Assembly: GCA_035566435.1 (NCBI GenBank)
Contig: DATMRF010000012.1
Location: 6,096-70,095, forward strand
DNA: 64,000 bases
Source of the DNA: DATMRF01 sp035566435
Lineage (GTDB): Bacteria; Verrucomicrobiota; Verrucomicrobiia; Limisphaerales; UBA8199
Direction of reading: 5' to 3'
The stretch's first letter is position 1, and every line of letters starts with the position of its first letter. The translations under genes were made by a program, and so were the position numbers. The notes beneath the pieces were generated by a model, which saw nothing but the letters and a program-made list of their open reading frames with translations, was not told the origin of the DNA and searched no databases. Shown here in pieces: positions 52,701 to 60,215 of this stretch.

Positions 52701-53335
52701 GGGAGTCCTCCCGCCTGCTCGCTCGAGCGCTGAGCCTTGGCCCGCTCGAGCGTGTCCCGGATGGCGGCCACGTCCTTCGTGTAGATATGGCTCGAACCAA
52801 CAAAGGCGGTCACGCTGCCGCCCGGCACACCGGCGCCTGCGGCCACCTTGAGTGCCATTTTCCCGATGCACAAAGCATCGGCGTAAAACTTCCGAAACGC
52901 GTCCTGGCCCCGCGCGAAATAAATCGTTTCAACCGCGCCGGCGCGGACAAGGAACTGAATGACATTGATGCAGGGCACCTTGCCGTTGCCCGGCCCGCAC
53001 AAAGTCACTACAGCGCGTTTCGTCAGGGGTTCGGCGTGCAGCAGAGCGGTGATATCCTCGAGGTCGTGGCGGTTGTCGGGACCGCGCATCAGGTTCGCGT
53101 AACTATGGCCAAGCGAGTTGGGGCCGTCGCCGAAAAAGACTTTGTCCATCTCGTCGAGCATTTGGGCGTCAGCGAGCCGGGCCAGCACCACATCGGGGCT
53201 ATTGGTGGCAGGAAAAATCGCCTGCACCCCAAGCAATTCGTACCCCTCGTCTCCCATTGGCGCCCCTTTTTCCAGCGTCTGCTCAAGTAACCGGAGCCAC
53301 GCTTCACCAAGGCTGCCGCATTTAAAATAATTCAT
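52697..53335 (-). CDS. Thymidylate synthase-like protein
   Basis: A 212-residue protein of the thymidylate synthase/hydroxymethylase fold. The catalytic segment is GKVPCINVIQFLVRAG with Cys122, as PC in thymidylate synthases. The substrate phosphate Arg is in YFARGQDAF (Arg142, Asp145, matching R-S-x-D). The His-x-Tyr near the C-terminus is SSHIYTKD (His183, Tyr185). By my alignment Asn177 of E. coli ThyA, which reads uracil, corresponds to Asp153 here, as in dCMP/CMP hydroxymethylases. The Ser of RSxD is Gly. The protein is about 50 residues shorter than ThyA. It heads the 5-gene operon to 48.7 kb. Confidence 0.75.
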   Translation of the reverse strand: MNYFKCGSLGEAWLRLLEQTLEKGAPMGDEGYELLGVQAIFPATNSPDVVLARLADAQMLDEMDKVFFGDGPNSLGHSYANLMRGPDNRHDLEDITALLHAEPLTKRAVVTLCGPGNGKVPCINVIQFLVRAGAVETIYFARGQDAFRKFYADALCIGKMALKVAAGAGVPGGSVTAFVGSSHIYTKDVAAIRDTLERAKAQRSSEQAGGLP

Positions 53336-53668
53336 GCCCGTTCGCCGCAGTCGTCCGCTAACGTGCCAGATATTGACGGTTTGCGCTGAGAAGTCAAGTG
53401 GTCTTTAAGGGGAAACATGAGTCTCTTTCCCCAAAAACTACGGAGGACGAGTGCCTGATGGAAATGGGCTCAATTGGCCAGCTCAGGAAGGTGGAAGCAA
53501 GTTGTGTTTTAGCGGGAACATCAATCGGTGGGAAAATTACTTTTGGTCGAGATAGGTCAAGTTTCGGGCACGCCAGGGACGACCAATCTTGAGCAATCCG
53601 CAGTAATCTGAATTAAGGGCCGCGAGCGATTTCGACCAATCTTGAGCGGGGAAGGATTGAACAGAGAG
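53336..53668. other. Non-coding gap upstream of the nucleotide operon
   Basis: This 333-bp stretch should contain the promoter of the thymidylate-synthase-like operon, which reads leftwards from 53335. I see no clear gene. A short frame at 53398-53592 has no family likeness or convincing start. The phrase GACCAATCTTGAGC occurs twice, at about 53581 and 53636, and resembles the tandem decamer at 57.33 kb. Confidence 0.4.
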
Positions 53669-53779
53669 ACCCGCGACCTCATTCGCGCCGGGCAACCCCT
53701 CAAGATCGAAGTGCTTGACCATGTGATCGTGGGGAATCCCAACCATTTTTCTTTACGCGAACTTGGGTATTTTCTGTAG
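53669..53779 (+). pseudogene. radC: RadC C-terminal remnant
   Basis: The last 36 codons of a RadC-family (JAB/MPN) gene are readable: TRDLIRAGQPLKIEVLDHVI followed by VGNPNHFSLRELGYFL and a TAG stop. This matches the C-terminal part of RadC, which ends in EVLDHIIVG...SLRE-G. The catalytic JAB motif (HxHPSG) and everything upstream are absent; the sequence above 53669 is not RadC. RadC genes are frequent passengers on genomic islands, so this is probably a scar. Confidence 0.75.
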
Positions 53780-53785
53780 CGCCGG

Positions 53786-53862
53786 ATTATGCCGAGTAAC
53801 CGGGGTGATTCTTCCAAGCATTGAGGAATCACCCCATTTTCATGTTTCCAACTCGGCATAAT
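53786..53862. repeat. Nested hairpin next to the radC remnant
   Basis: An outer 12-bp perfect inverted repeat, ATTATGCCGAGT (53786-53797) and ACTCGGCATAAT (53851-53862), encloses an inner stem, GGGGTGATTCTTC with GAGGAATCACCCC, with one mismatch and an 8-9 base loop. The hairpin begins 6 bases after the radC stop codon. The right part is repeated, diverged, at 55209-55270. A recombination site or a terminator are possibilities; it lacks a U-tract. Confidence 0.6.
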
Positions 53863-53898
53863 TGGCGTATTATTTTATCCTCGAAAGCGAGCATATCC

Positions 53899-55149
53899 AT
53901 GAATACATCGGACGATGTAACCGATTGCACTGGCAAGCGAATTCTCGTCCCTGGTGGCAGCAAAGGAATTGGAGAAGCCACCATGAATCACTTCCGTCGG
54001 GGAGGACGCTCTGCGCTCGCCACGGCCAGCCGGCTAGCGGTGGCGTCAGTCATCCTACTGGCTCCTCCTGGTCGTAGTCAGACCTGGGTCCCGAACTCGC
54101 TGACAGGAAGCTTTTCCTGGATCGCCTCGTCTGCAGACGGGGCGAGGCTTTTGGTGGTGGGCGCTTCCGGGATCTATACATCCACGAATTACGGAACCGC
54201 GTGGCTCTCGAACAGCATGCCGGCAAGCCGTGCGGCTTCGTCGGCGGATGGAAGTGCCTTGGCCGTCAGCGACTCGTCAGGAGCGATTTATTCCTCCACG
54301 GACTCCGGTGCGACGTGGACTCATCAGAGTTCGCTGGCGTATGGGTTCTTCCACACTCCTGTCAGTCTTGCGTTTTCAGCAGATGGCAAAAAGCTCGTGG
54401 CCTTGCTGTCGCCAAGCCCGGTGTTCATATCAACGAATCTGGGACTAACATGGACCACAAACGGCCCGGTTGCCAATTGGACGTGCGTTGCATGCTCTGC
54501 CGACTGCAATAAACTGATGGCGACGGCCAGTGACGCCGTTTGGAGGTCTGCCGACGGCGGCACGAACTGGTCGTCGTTTCTTCCGGGTTTTTCAAATGGT
54601 GATTGGCAAGCGGTAGCCATGTCTGCCGACGGGACCAAAGTGGCTGTCACGGCGCAAAGCATCCATGCGATGTACACCTCCCTCGATTCCGGGGCGACTT
54701 GGTCATCCAATTACGTAAACGGGCAATACTGGAACGCCATTGCGTCTTCGGCTGATGGAACGCGGCTAGCCGCCGCCAGCGGCCTGGGAATTTCTACTTC
54801 GACAAATTCGGGAGTTACCTGGGTCCACGACACGACGCCATTCCTGAATTGGTTTTCGGTAGCTGCTTCGGCTGATGGGAACAGGTTTGCGGCGGTTACG
54901 CCCCGCAACCTAGCCAATGCGTACACGGTGCCGGCACCAATTTTAAGCATGACGGACCTGAGCGATGCGGCGCGCATTTCATGGACCGCGCCTTCCACCA
55001 ACGTTGTGTTGCAACAACGTTTGGATCTGGTGTCAGGAGGTTGGACCGCGGTGTCGAGCACACCAACGTTAAATCTCAGCAACCTGCAAGAGGAACTGGT
55101 CCTGCCGACTTCGGCGCGGCAAAGTTTCTTTCGCCTCGCAAGCCCTTAG
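53899..55149 (+). CDS. Secreted beta-propeller protein with SDR N-terminal fusion
   Basis: About 416 residues from MNTSDDVTDCTGKRILVPGG at 53899. Residues 1-45 look like the start of a short-chain dehydrogenase (GKRILVPGGSKGIGEA, with the T of TGG replaced by P), which then stops being SDR. A hydrophobic, signal-like segment follows (RLAVASVILLAPPGRSQTW), then a BNR/sialidase-like propeller with repeats ASSADGxxLxxx...GIYTSTNxGxTW (about every 45 residues). The C-terminal 70 residues (PAPILSMTDLSDAARISW ... QSFFRLASP) resemble the fibronectin-like ends of Verrucomicrobial secreted proteins. It appears chimeric, as if a propeller gene was fused in frame behind an SDR fragment. Confidence 0.7.
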   Translation: MNTSDDVTDCTGKRILVPGGSKGIGEATMNHFRRGGRSALATASRLAVASVILLAPPGRSQTWVPNSLTGSFSWIASSADGARLLVVGASGIYTSTNYGTAWLSNSMPASRAASSADGSALAVSDSSGAIYSSTDSGATWTHQSSLAYGFFHTPVSLAFSADGKKLVALLSPSPVFISTNLGLTWTTNGPVANWTCVACSADCNKLMATASDAVWRSADGGTNWSSFLPGFSNGDWQAVAMSADGTKVAVTAQSIHAMYTSLDSGATWSSNYVNGQYWNAIASSADGTRLAAASGLGISTSTNSGVTWVHDTTPFLNWFSVAASADGNRFAAVTPRNLANAYTVPAPILSMTDLSDAARISWTAPSTNVVLQQRLDLVSGGWTAVSSTPTLNLSNLQEELVLPTSARQSFFRLASP

Positions 55150-55208
55150 CCGGGCCAGACTAAGCCACCGAGTAAAGAAACGGAGGCACCCCGGCGGTTT
55201 TTCAAAAT

Positions 55209-55270
55209 CACTGAGGGATCGCCCCCTTTTTCCGTTTTCATCTCGGCATTATCCGCGTGTCATTTCCTTT
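55209..55270. repeat. Diverged direct repeat of 53818-53880
   Basis: CACTGAGGGATCGCCCCC ... TTTTCATCTCGGCATTAT ... GCGTGTCATTTCC here aligns with CATTGAGGAATCACCCCA ... TTTCCAACTCGGCATAAT ... GCGTATTATTTTATCC at 53818-53880. The copies are in the same orientation, 1.4 kb apart, and each ends just before a coding start (53899 and 55304). They therefore bracket the chimeric propeller gene. Confidence 0.5.
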
Positions 55271-55303
55271 TGAGCCTCAACCCAAAAGAAAGGAATGACA
55301 TTT

Positions 55304-55726
55304 ATGATTGTTCGTTTTAGTCCGCGTCCCGAAGACCTGCAGCGTTTGCAGGCTGGCCCCATTGGTCCGCACCTACCGAGCTTCGCAACTCTGGTTTCGC
55401 AGCAAGGTTATTGCAGCGTGACCGGTTGGCTTAAAGTCCGATTGGTTGCGAAATTGAGCCGCTGGCTTCAGCAACATCAGGTCCCCCTCAGCGAACTGAA
55501 TGAGACGCAAATCGCCGCGTTTTTCAAGGGCCGATGGAAGCGCCTTAAACGGCACGTTGGAGATCAAACCACGATGGCGTTTTTACTTCGGCATCTCCGC
55601 CACTTGCCAATGCCCAGCGCGCTGTCCGTGGCCGCGGGCCAGAGAAACACCGCACCCGCGCCCCAAATCCAACCGGCACTCGTCGGCGCTTTGGGCGAGA
55701 GGAAGAACCCGCGAAAAGCTACGTAG
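55304..55726 (+). pseudogene. Tyrosine recombinase N-terminal fragment
   Basis: About 140 residues from MIVRFSPRPEDLQRLQAG at 55304, with AAAGGA 9 bases upstream. The sequence GPIGPHLPSFATLVSQQGYCSVTGWLKVRLVAKLSRWLQQH is the N-terminal SAM-like core-binding domain of a large group of site-specific integrases. The catalytic domain with R...HxxR...Y is absent; the frame ends at TAG after a Pro/Ala-rich tail and nothing downstream restores it. It is a truncated integrase, and with the radC remnant suggests a degraded island. Confidence 0.7.
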
Positions 55727-56130
55727 TTGCGCGGAGGCGGCTACAGCCCGTGAGAAAGACAAGAGGCCAGGTAGGCGGCTCTTAGACAGGACGGGAACCG
55801 TGAAATTGAAAAGCAGTTTGACTCATGTCAATCCGACTCCTAACGCGGCTTTGAAAAACCTCCAACCGGGAGGCCCGGCCGGCCGCGCCTGAGATTTCAG
55901 CCATCGTGGATTACTGTCACCGCTGCCCATCCACTATCAACCATCCAGTATTGCCCCGCTTCTTCTGTCTTCTTTTTTCCCTCTTCTATTGCCCTTGGCT
56001 GGACGCTTGGGACGCTCTGGGACGCCGCCCGCCTCGTCCCAAGACGCTCCGCCCTCGGCCCCTCGACTATGCGTGAATGGCTCAACCTGACCATCCCACG
56101 CATGATACTCCGGGACGCTTGGGACGCTCT
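55727..56130. repeat. GGGACG-rich low-complexity DNA, start of repeat island
   Basis: No gene is supported. From about 55960 the sequence CTTCTATTGCCCTTGG leads into strings of GGGACG(C/T)(T/C) hexamer-heptamer units. Long minus-strand frames exist because the repeat lacks stops in one phase, but they are repetitive Gly/Arg/Pro-rich and not protein-like. The same units occur, inverted, at 24212-24303. Confidence 0.55.
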
Positions 56131-56583
56131 GGGACGTTGCCACCCCGTCCCCGTCCTTTGACGCTCTGATCGCGCCTGGACCAATCTGGGACGGCTCCGG
56201 TACGGCCCTGGGACGGCACCTGGGACGGCCCAAAAATCGCCAAAACCCCTCGGTAAATACGGGCTTGGGACGCTGGGACGGCTAAAAAGCACCCCCCTCC
56301 GCGCGCACAACATCTTCCACGCCCGGTGCCGTGGTGCCCGGCGGAGATCAAGAATCAAAAATCTCACCGGGACGCCCAGGACGCCCTGGGACGTTGCCAC
56401 CCCGTCCCCATCCTTTGACCCTCTGACCGCCCCTCGACCACTCTGGGACGGCTCCGGTACGACCCTGGGACGGCACATGGGACGGCCCAAAAATCGCCAA
56501 AATCCCTCGGTAAATACGGGCTTGGGACGCTGGGACGGCTAAAAAGCACCCCCCTCCGCGCGCACGCAACATCTTCCACCCCT
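56131..56583. repeat. Two tandem copies of a ~257-bp GGGACG-type repeat
   Basis: Copy 1 starts at 56131 and copy 2 at 56388, both with GGGACGTTGCCACCCCGTCC. They stay about 90% identical for almost 200 bases through GGACGGCTCCGGTAC, GGGACGGCCCAAAAATCGCC, CTCGGTAAATACGGGCTTGG and GCTAAAAAGCACCCCCCTCC. The unit period is 257 bases. Conserved minus-strand frames across copies are explained by duplication and are not accepted as genes. Confidence 0.75.
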
Positions 56584-56811
56584 TCTTGCCTCCTTTGTCG
56601 CCCTTGGACTTTGCCCGTTGGCCTTCGAACTTCGACTAACTTCGATTTAAATCCCCCCGTCGCTCGGACCACCGGCTATCACAGCCGACAGCGCCCCCAT
56701 CGATATCACTTAATCACAAAAAATATCAGCTACTAACACCTACTACCGCGTACTAACACTTCCCGCATTTTGACGCGAACTGTTATCCGCCTCTTGCCCG
56801 CGTCCCCCCAC

Positions 56812-56955
56812 GGAACAGCCTCTGGCAACCCTCAGGGATCGGCCTTGCCAACTCTCGTGGATCGGCCCTGCGATCCTTCATGGATCAGCCTTGCCAGCCC
56901 CAGGGATCAGCCTGTCGCACCGCCCTGGATCAGCCTTCGGCAACCCCTGAAACGC
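56812..56955. repeat. 22-24 bp tandem repeat (six units)
   Basis: Units begin at about 56812, 56836, 56859, 56882, 56904 and 56927 with GGA(T/A)C(A/G)GCC, typically GGATCAGCCTTGCCA followed by about eight variable bases. The spacing is 24, 23, 23, 22 and 23 bases. It is not a CRISPR array, because the units are adjoining and the variable part is too short. Confidence 0.6.
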
Positions 56956-57239
56956 ACAATCACTCGGTAAACACGGCCTGTGGAAACGTTTCACCCCTGG
57001 ATCACCCCTCGCCGCAGAAAATAAAATTTATCCTTTATCCTTCCGCCTTCAGCCTTTAATAACTCCCGATGGCTCCCGCTCCCGGAAATCCGTGGTCCCG
57101 ATAGCTCCCGATGGCTGCCGCCTGCCTGTCCCCGCAGCGGCACCTATCGGCAGCTATCGGCACCATAATTGACATTCTCCCGCGTGATCGCCTCTTTGTG
57201 CCTTTTCTGCTCTCTGGTGGCCATTCCGTTCCCGCGCCA

Positions 57240-57378
57240 ACCTTGGACTAACTTGGACTAACTTGGACTAACTTCGCGCTAAATTCCCCCGCCCTCAGTC
57301 CCGTAGTCCCGTAGTCCCGTAGTCGACCAATCCTGACCAATCCTGAGCAATCCTGAGCAATCCTGAGTAATCCCGAGT
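57240..57378. repeat. Three consecutive short tandem repeats, period 9-10 bp
   Basis: ACTTGGACTA occurs about three times from 57242, GTCCCGTA(G) three times (period 9) from about 57298, and (C/G)(C/A)AATCCTGA about five times (period 10) from about 57327. They lie in the gap before the ceramidase-like gene. The periods are near one DNA helical turn. Nearby, from about 57060 to 57170, CCGATGGCT and CTATCGGCA phrases also recur. No gene is supported between 56584 and 57473. Confidence 0.6.
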
Positions 57379-57473
57379 CCGGATAATTTTTCCCGACCAC
57401 GCACCCGTCCGCCATTCAAGTCCTGCGTTTTCCTCGCTTCCGCAGCCCGCTTGTCATGCTGTCACTCCTGGCT

Positions 57474-58895
57474 TTAATGAGACGCTGAGTTGTTTGTTCG
57501 CGGAACCGGGATGTACATCCAACGATCTCCGGGCGTCCAGCCAACCGGACCCGGGGCCTCGCGCATCAGTCCGGTCAACCTGAGGACATTCTCGAGGTGC
57601 TTATTCATGATGGCTTCGCCGGAACCGACTTCTATCATCGTGGGGCCGTTTTGATCAGCGCCATATCCGCCGCGGGCCGCGGACACAATGTCGGGAACGT
57701 AATTGGGCCAGGTCCCTTCGTACCAGGTGTATCCGAAAACAAATGGCTGAGGAAGGTTCACTTTTTGTTTCCAGTCGAGCTGCAGTTGAATGAAGGGCTC
57801 GCCCGGGACGGTCGCGATGGCGATGTCGTCGTTTAGCAAGATCGTGGAAATATGGACGTCGAAGTCTTTGTTTTTGTCGAAGCGCCCGGTGAATTTCAAG
57901 GAATCGTTCATGTAACGAAGTGTTGTTTCCTTGCCCGGTTTTGGAGTGAGCGACTTCGCCAGCTTGATGGCTTCGTAGGAAAGCAGGTGGCCGACCCGCT
58001 CTATGGAATTGTAATCCGTCTGGAATGGATCATCAGGACCGGTCCGGCGGGAGCTGATGATCAGCGATTCGATATTCCCCGCGGCGCCTTGAACAAAAAG
58101 GCAGGTGAGGTTGGTTCCGAAAGCTTCTTCCACTCTTCTGCATGCGACGCCGGGATAATCGGCCGACACCGCGTAGTTCTGGCAAACGACATCCGCGTGG
58201 CAGGCGTAATTCATGATGATGGCGCGCGGCTGGCCTGTGGTGTCTTCAATCTTGATGACGCCAACTTCCGGGTCAACCGGCCCGAACGGAATGCGGTCGG
58301 GATTTTCGCACAGGTAATGGTCGTCCGACACCCAGGATTCCCTGGTATGCCCGTCCTCACGGGCGATCAAGCGATTGAAGCCCAGTTGAGGAAAGCTCCT
58401 GTGGCCCGCGGAAATCCGCGCAGCAAACATGTTTTTGACGGCGGCGTCCATCGCCTGGGTGATCTGTGCCTCGTAAAACTCTTTGTATTTGCCGCCGGGA
58501 TCGGAGTGCGTATGAGACGAGCTGAGCACCATTTGGGAAAGCCCGAATTTCTCTTTGCAGGCGGCGACCAAGTGCTCGCTGGTGTAAATGCCCAGATCGA
58601 CGGAAACGAATGCCAGTCGTTTGCCGCCTATTTCGAGCACCAGGGCACGGGCATTCACTTTGTCGTGGACGGGATGCGTGGTGTTCTCCGGAGTTATGTT
58701 GATTTTGGCGGCCCCAGCGAGGAGCTCTCCCTGCCAGACGCACTTTTCCTTCGCTGCCGCCGGAGCGGCCGGTGCAGCCGGATCGGCTGCTCGAATGTTT
58801 CCGGTTGAGCCACATGCGCAAATGACCAGGAACGCCGCTCGGCGCGCAACGTGGGAATGCCGGCGATCCAGCATCGGGATTGATAGTATATTCAT
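57474..58895 (-). CDS. Exported neutral ceramidase-like protein
   Basis: A 473-residue protein with a signal peptide (RRAAFLVICACGSTGNIRA) and then a neutral/alkaline ceramidase-type alkaline-phosphatase-like N-terminal domain. Visible segments are LLAGAAKINITPENTTHPVHDKVNARALVLEI, LAFVSVDLGIYTS, SSSHTHSDPGGKY (the zinc-site HTHS region), MNYACHADVV and CLFVQGAAGNIES. Members hydrolyse amide-linked lipids, but bacterial homologs in this group are mostly untested, so the substrate is uncertain. The gene is not in a tight operon; a repeat-rich gap lies on its 3' side. Confidence 0.88.
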   Translation of the reverse strand: MNILSIPMLDRRHSHVARRAAFLVICACGSTGNIRAADPAAPAAPAAAKEKCVWQGELLAGAAKINITPENTTHPVHDKVNARALVLEIGGKRLAFVSVDLGIYTSEHLVAACKEKFGLSQMVLSSSHTHSDPGGKYKEFYEAQITQAMDAAVKNMFAARISAGHRSFPQLGFNRLIAREDGHTRESWVSDDHYLCENPDRIPFGPVDPEVGVIKIEDTTGQPRAIIMNYACHADVVCQNYAVSADYPGVACRRVEEAFGTNLTCLFVQGAAGNIESLIISSRRTGPDDPFQTDYNSIERVGHLLSYEAIKLAKSLTPKPGKETTLRYMNDSLKFTGRFDKNKDFDVHISTILLNDDIAIATVPGEPFIQLQLDWKQKVNLPQPFVFGYTWYEGTWPNYVPDIVSAARGGYGADQNGPTMIEVGSGEAIMNKHLENVLRLTGLMREAPGPVGWTPGDRWMYIPVPRTNNSASH

Positions 58896-59237
58896 AGTCG
58901 TTCGAGACCGTTACCAGTACGGATGGAGGCGCAGGCGTCAGGCGGTCGCCGATCCAGCCTCGTGGTTTTAGCCACGTTGCCAAGACGGCAGAAATCTGTC
59001 CATCCCCGATTCCGGGGAGAGGCCGCACAGGGGACCACAAAACCCGGACTGTTGTAACTTTAACCAATCCAAGGTGTAGGATTTGGCGCCGGAAGGAAGG
59101 GTCAGCCCGGAATGGCGCTTAGTTAACCGCACAAACCGAGCCACTTTCGGGCCGCCGCACTCGTACCGGCTCAACGCTCCGCGTCGCCAGCGGCGCGCTG
59201 AAAGTGAAAGGTTACCGCAGTGTCTCCGCAGCTACGT
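58896..59237. other. Non-coding gap between two minus-strand genes
   Basis: This 342-bp gap lies upstream of the ceramidase-like gene and downstream of the DUF3616 gene. It should contain the ceramidase promoter. I found no convincing gene, hairpin with T-run or repeat in it. Confidence 0.4.
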
Positions 59238-60215
59238 TTACGGTCGCACCCAGATGCTGCGGAAGCTGCGACGGGACATCGGTTGGTCGCGATTCGAAAT
59301 GCCGTCAGTGTCGCGGGTGCCGTCATCACTGAGGAGCTGGAATTCGTTCAGGCCGGTTTGGGCATAAATGATAATCGCCTCGGGATGCAGGCTGCCGAAA
59401 TCCTCGGTCTTAATCCGGTCCGGTCTGGTCCCTTCGCCTGCCCAGCGGTAAAGATGAAACGGGCCGCCGCCGTGGTACGGTCCGGCGATGATCACGTATG
59501 TGCCCTGATAGAATGCCATGTCGCGGATTCCCAGGCCGCCAAGGTCCAATTGAATCGCCGGCCCGAACCGGCCGGAGCGTTCCTCGACGACTTCATTCGG
59601 GTTCAGCAGCGGAATGAGCAAAGCTTTGCCATCGGGGATGGGGTTGCGGAAACCGAGCAACAAATGGCCGTCGGGGGTGGCGGACAGACCTTCGATGTTC
59701 AGGGCTTCGCGGTCTTTGGGGGCATGGCGCGCTGCCTCGGCGAGATGGAACCGGTCGAAGCGCAGGTCGCTGGACAGGTCATCGAGGAGCCGCTTGTAGG
59801 GGCGGCCGACTGGAACCAGGGTAACATCCTCGCCGGTGACATGGATGTCAGTGGCGAAGAGACGGCAGCGGTTGTCGCGCTCCTTCCCATTCTTATTTCG
59901 GCCATGTGAGCCGATCCAAAACGCGCGGTCGCCGAGCCGGGCGGCGCCTTCGAGGTCGGCTTCGAGCGATTTGCCGCGGACTTCCAGAAACGCGTTGAAA
60001 TCGAATTCTTTTATTGGAGGCCCACTTTGGTCCGCGCGATACAGCCGGAGCGTGTTGTTCTCGTCATCGGCGGCGACAAAGAGGTTTGAGCTGACGGGAA
60101 CGGCGGCCGAGGCGTCGGCCATACCTGTGTAGCGAAGAGGCCGGATGAGCGCGGCTTTGTCGGAGGCGAACGCGCCGAGGGAGCCGGCTAAGAAGAGGCA
60201 GAGAAGAGCGCGCAT
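59238..60215 (-). CDS. Exported DUF3616 protein
   Basis: About 325 residues from MRALLCLFLAGSLGAFASDK at 60215, a compact signal peptide; the longer frame upstream adds a second unneeded leader. The mature protein follows the DUF3616 pattern with propeller-like strands: SNLFVAADDENNTLRLYRAD, LEGAARLGDRAFWIGSHGRNKNGKERDNRCRLFA, ALNIEGLSATPDGHLLLGFRNP and GIRDMAFYQGTYVIIAGPY. No enzyme activity is established for this family. It is transcribed divergently from the TolC-family gene, with 294 bases between. Confidence 0.85.
   Translation of the reverse strand: MRALLCLFLAGSLGAFASDKAALIRPLRYTGMADASAAVPVSSNLFVAADDENNTLRLYRADQSGPPIKEFDFNAFLEVRGKSLEADLEGAARLGDRAFWIGSHGRNKNGKERDNRCRLFATDIHVTGEDVTLVPVGRPYKRLLDDLSSDLRFDRFHLAEAARHAPKDREALNIEGLSATPDGHLLLGFRNPIPDGKALLIPLLNPNEVVEERSGRFGPAIQLDLGGLGIRDMAFYQGTYVIIAGPYHGGGPFHLYRWAGEGTRPDRIKTEDFGSLHPEAIIIYAQTGLNEFQLLSDDGTRDTDGISNRDQPMSRRSFRSIWVRP

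Noticed and set aside
52701..52871. 57-codon N-terminal extension of the radical SAM gene
   Set aside because: The extension is Gly/Arg-rich and overlaps the upstream gene deeply, whereas the ATG at 52700 has a strong ribosome site and begins the B12-binding-type fold.
53537..53746. A minus-strand frame of 69 codons
   Set aside because: It is antisense to the radC remnant, whose sense frame matches a known family.
55897..56672. Several overlapping minus-strand frames with the text ...AVPASQARIYRG...
   Set aside because: They lie wholly in the 257-bp repeat and are repeated because the DNA is repeated. They have no start signals or family likeness.
56812..56955. Possible CRISPR array
   Set aside because: The units adjoin at 22-24 bases without separate spacers, and no cas gene is present in the window.
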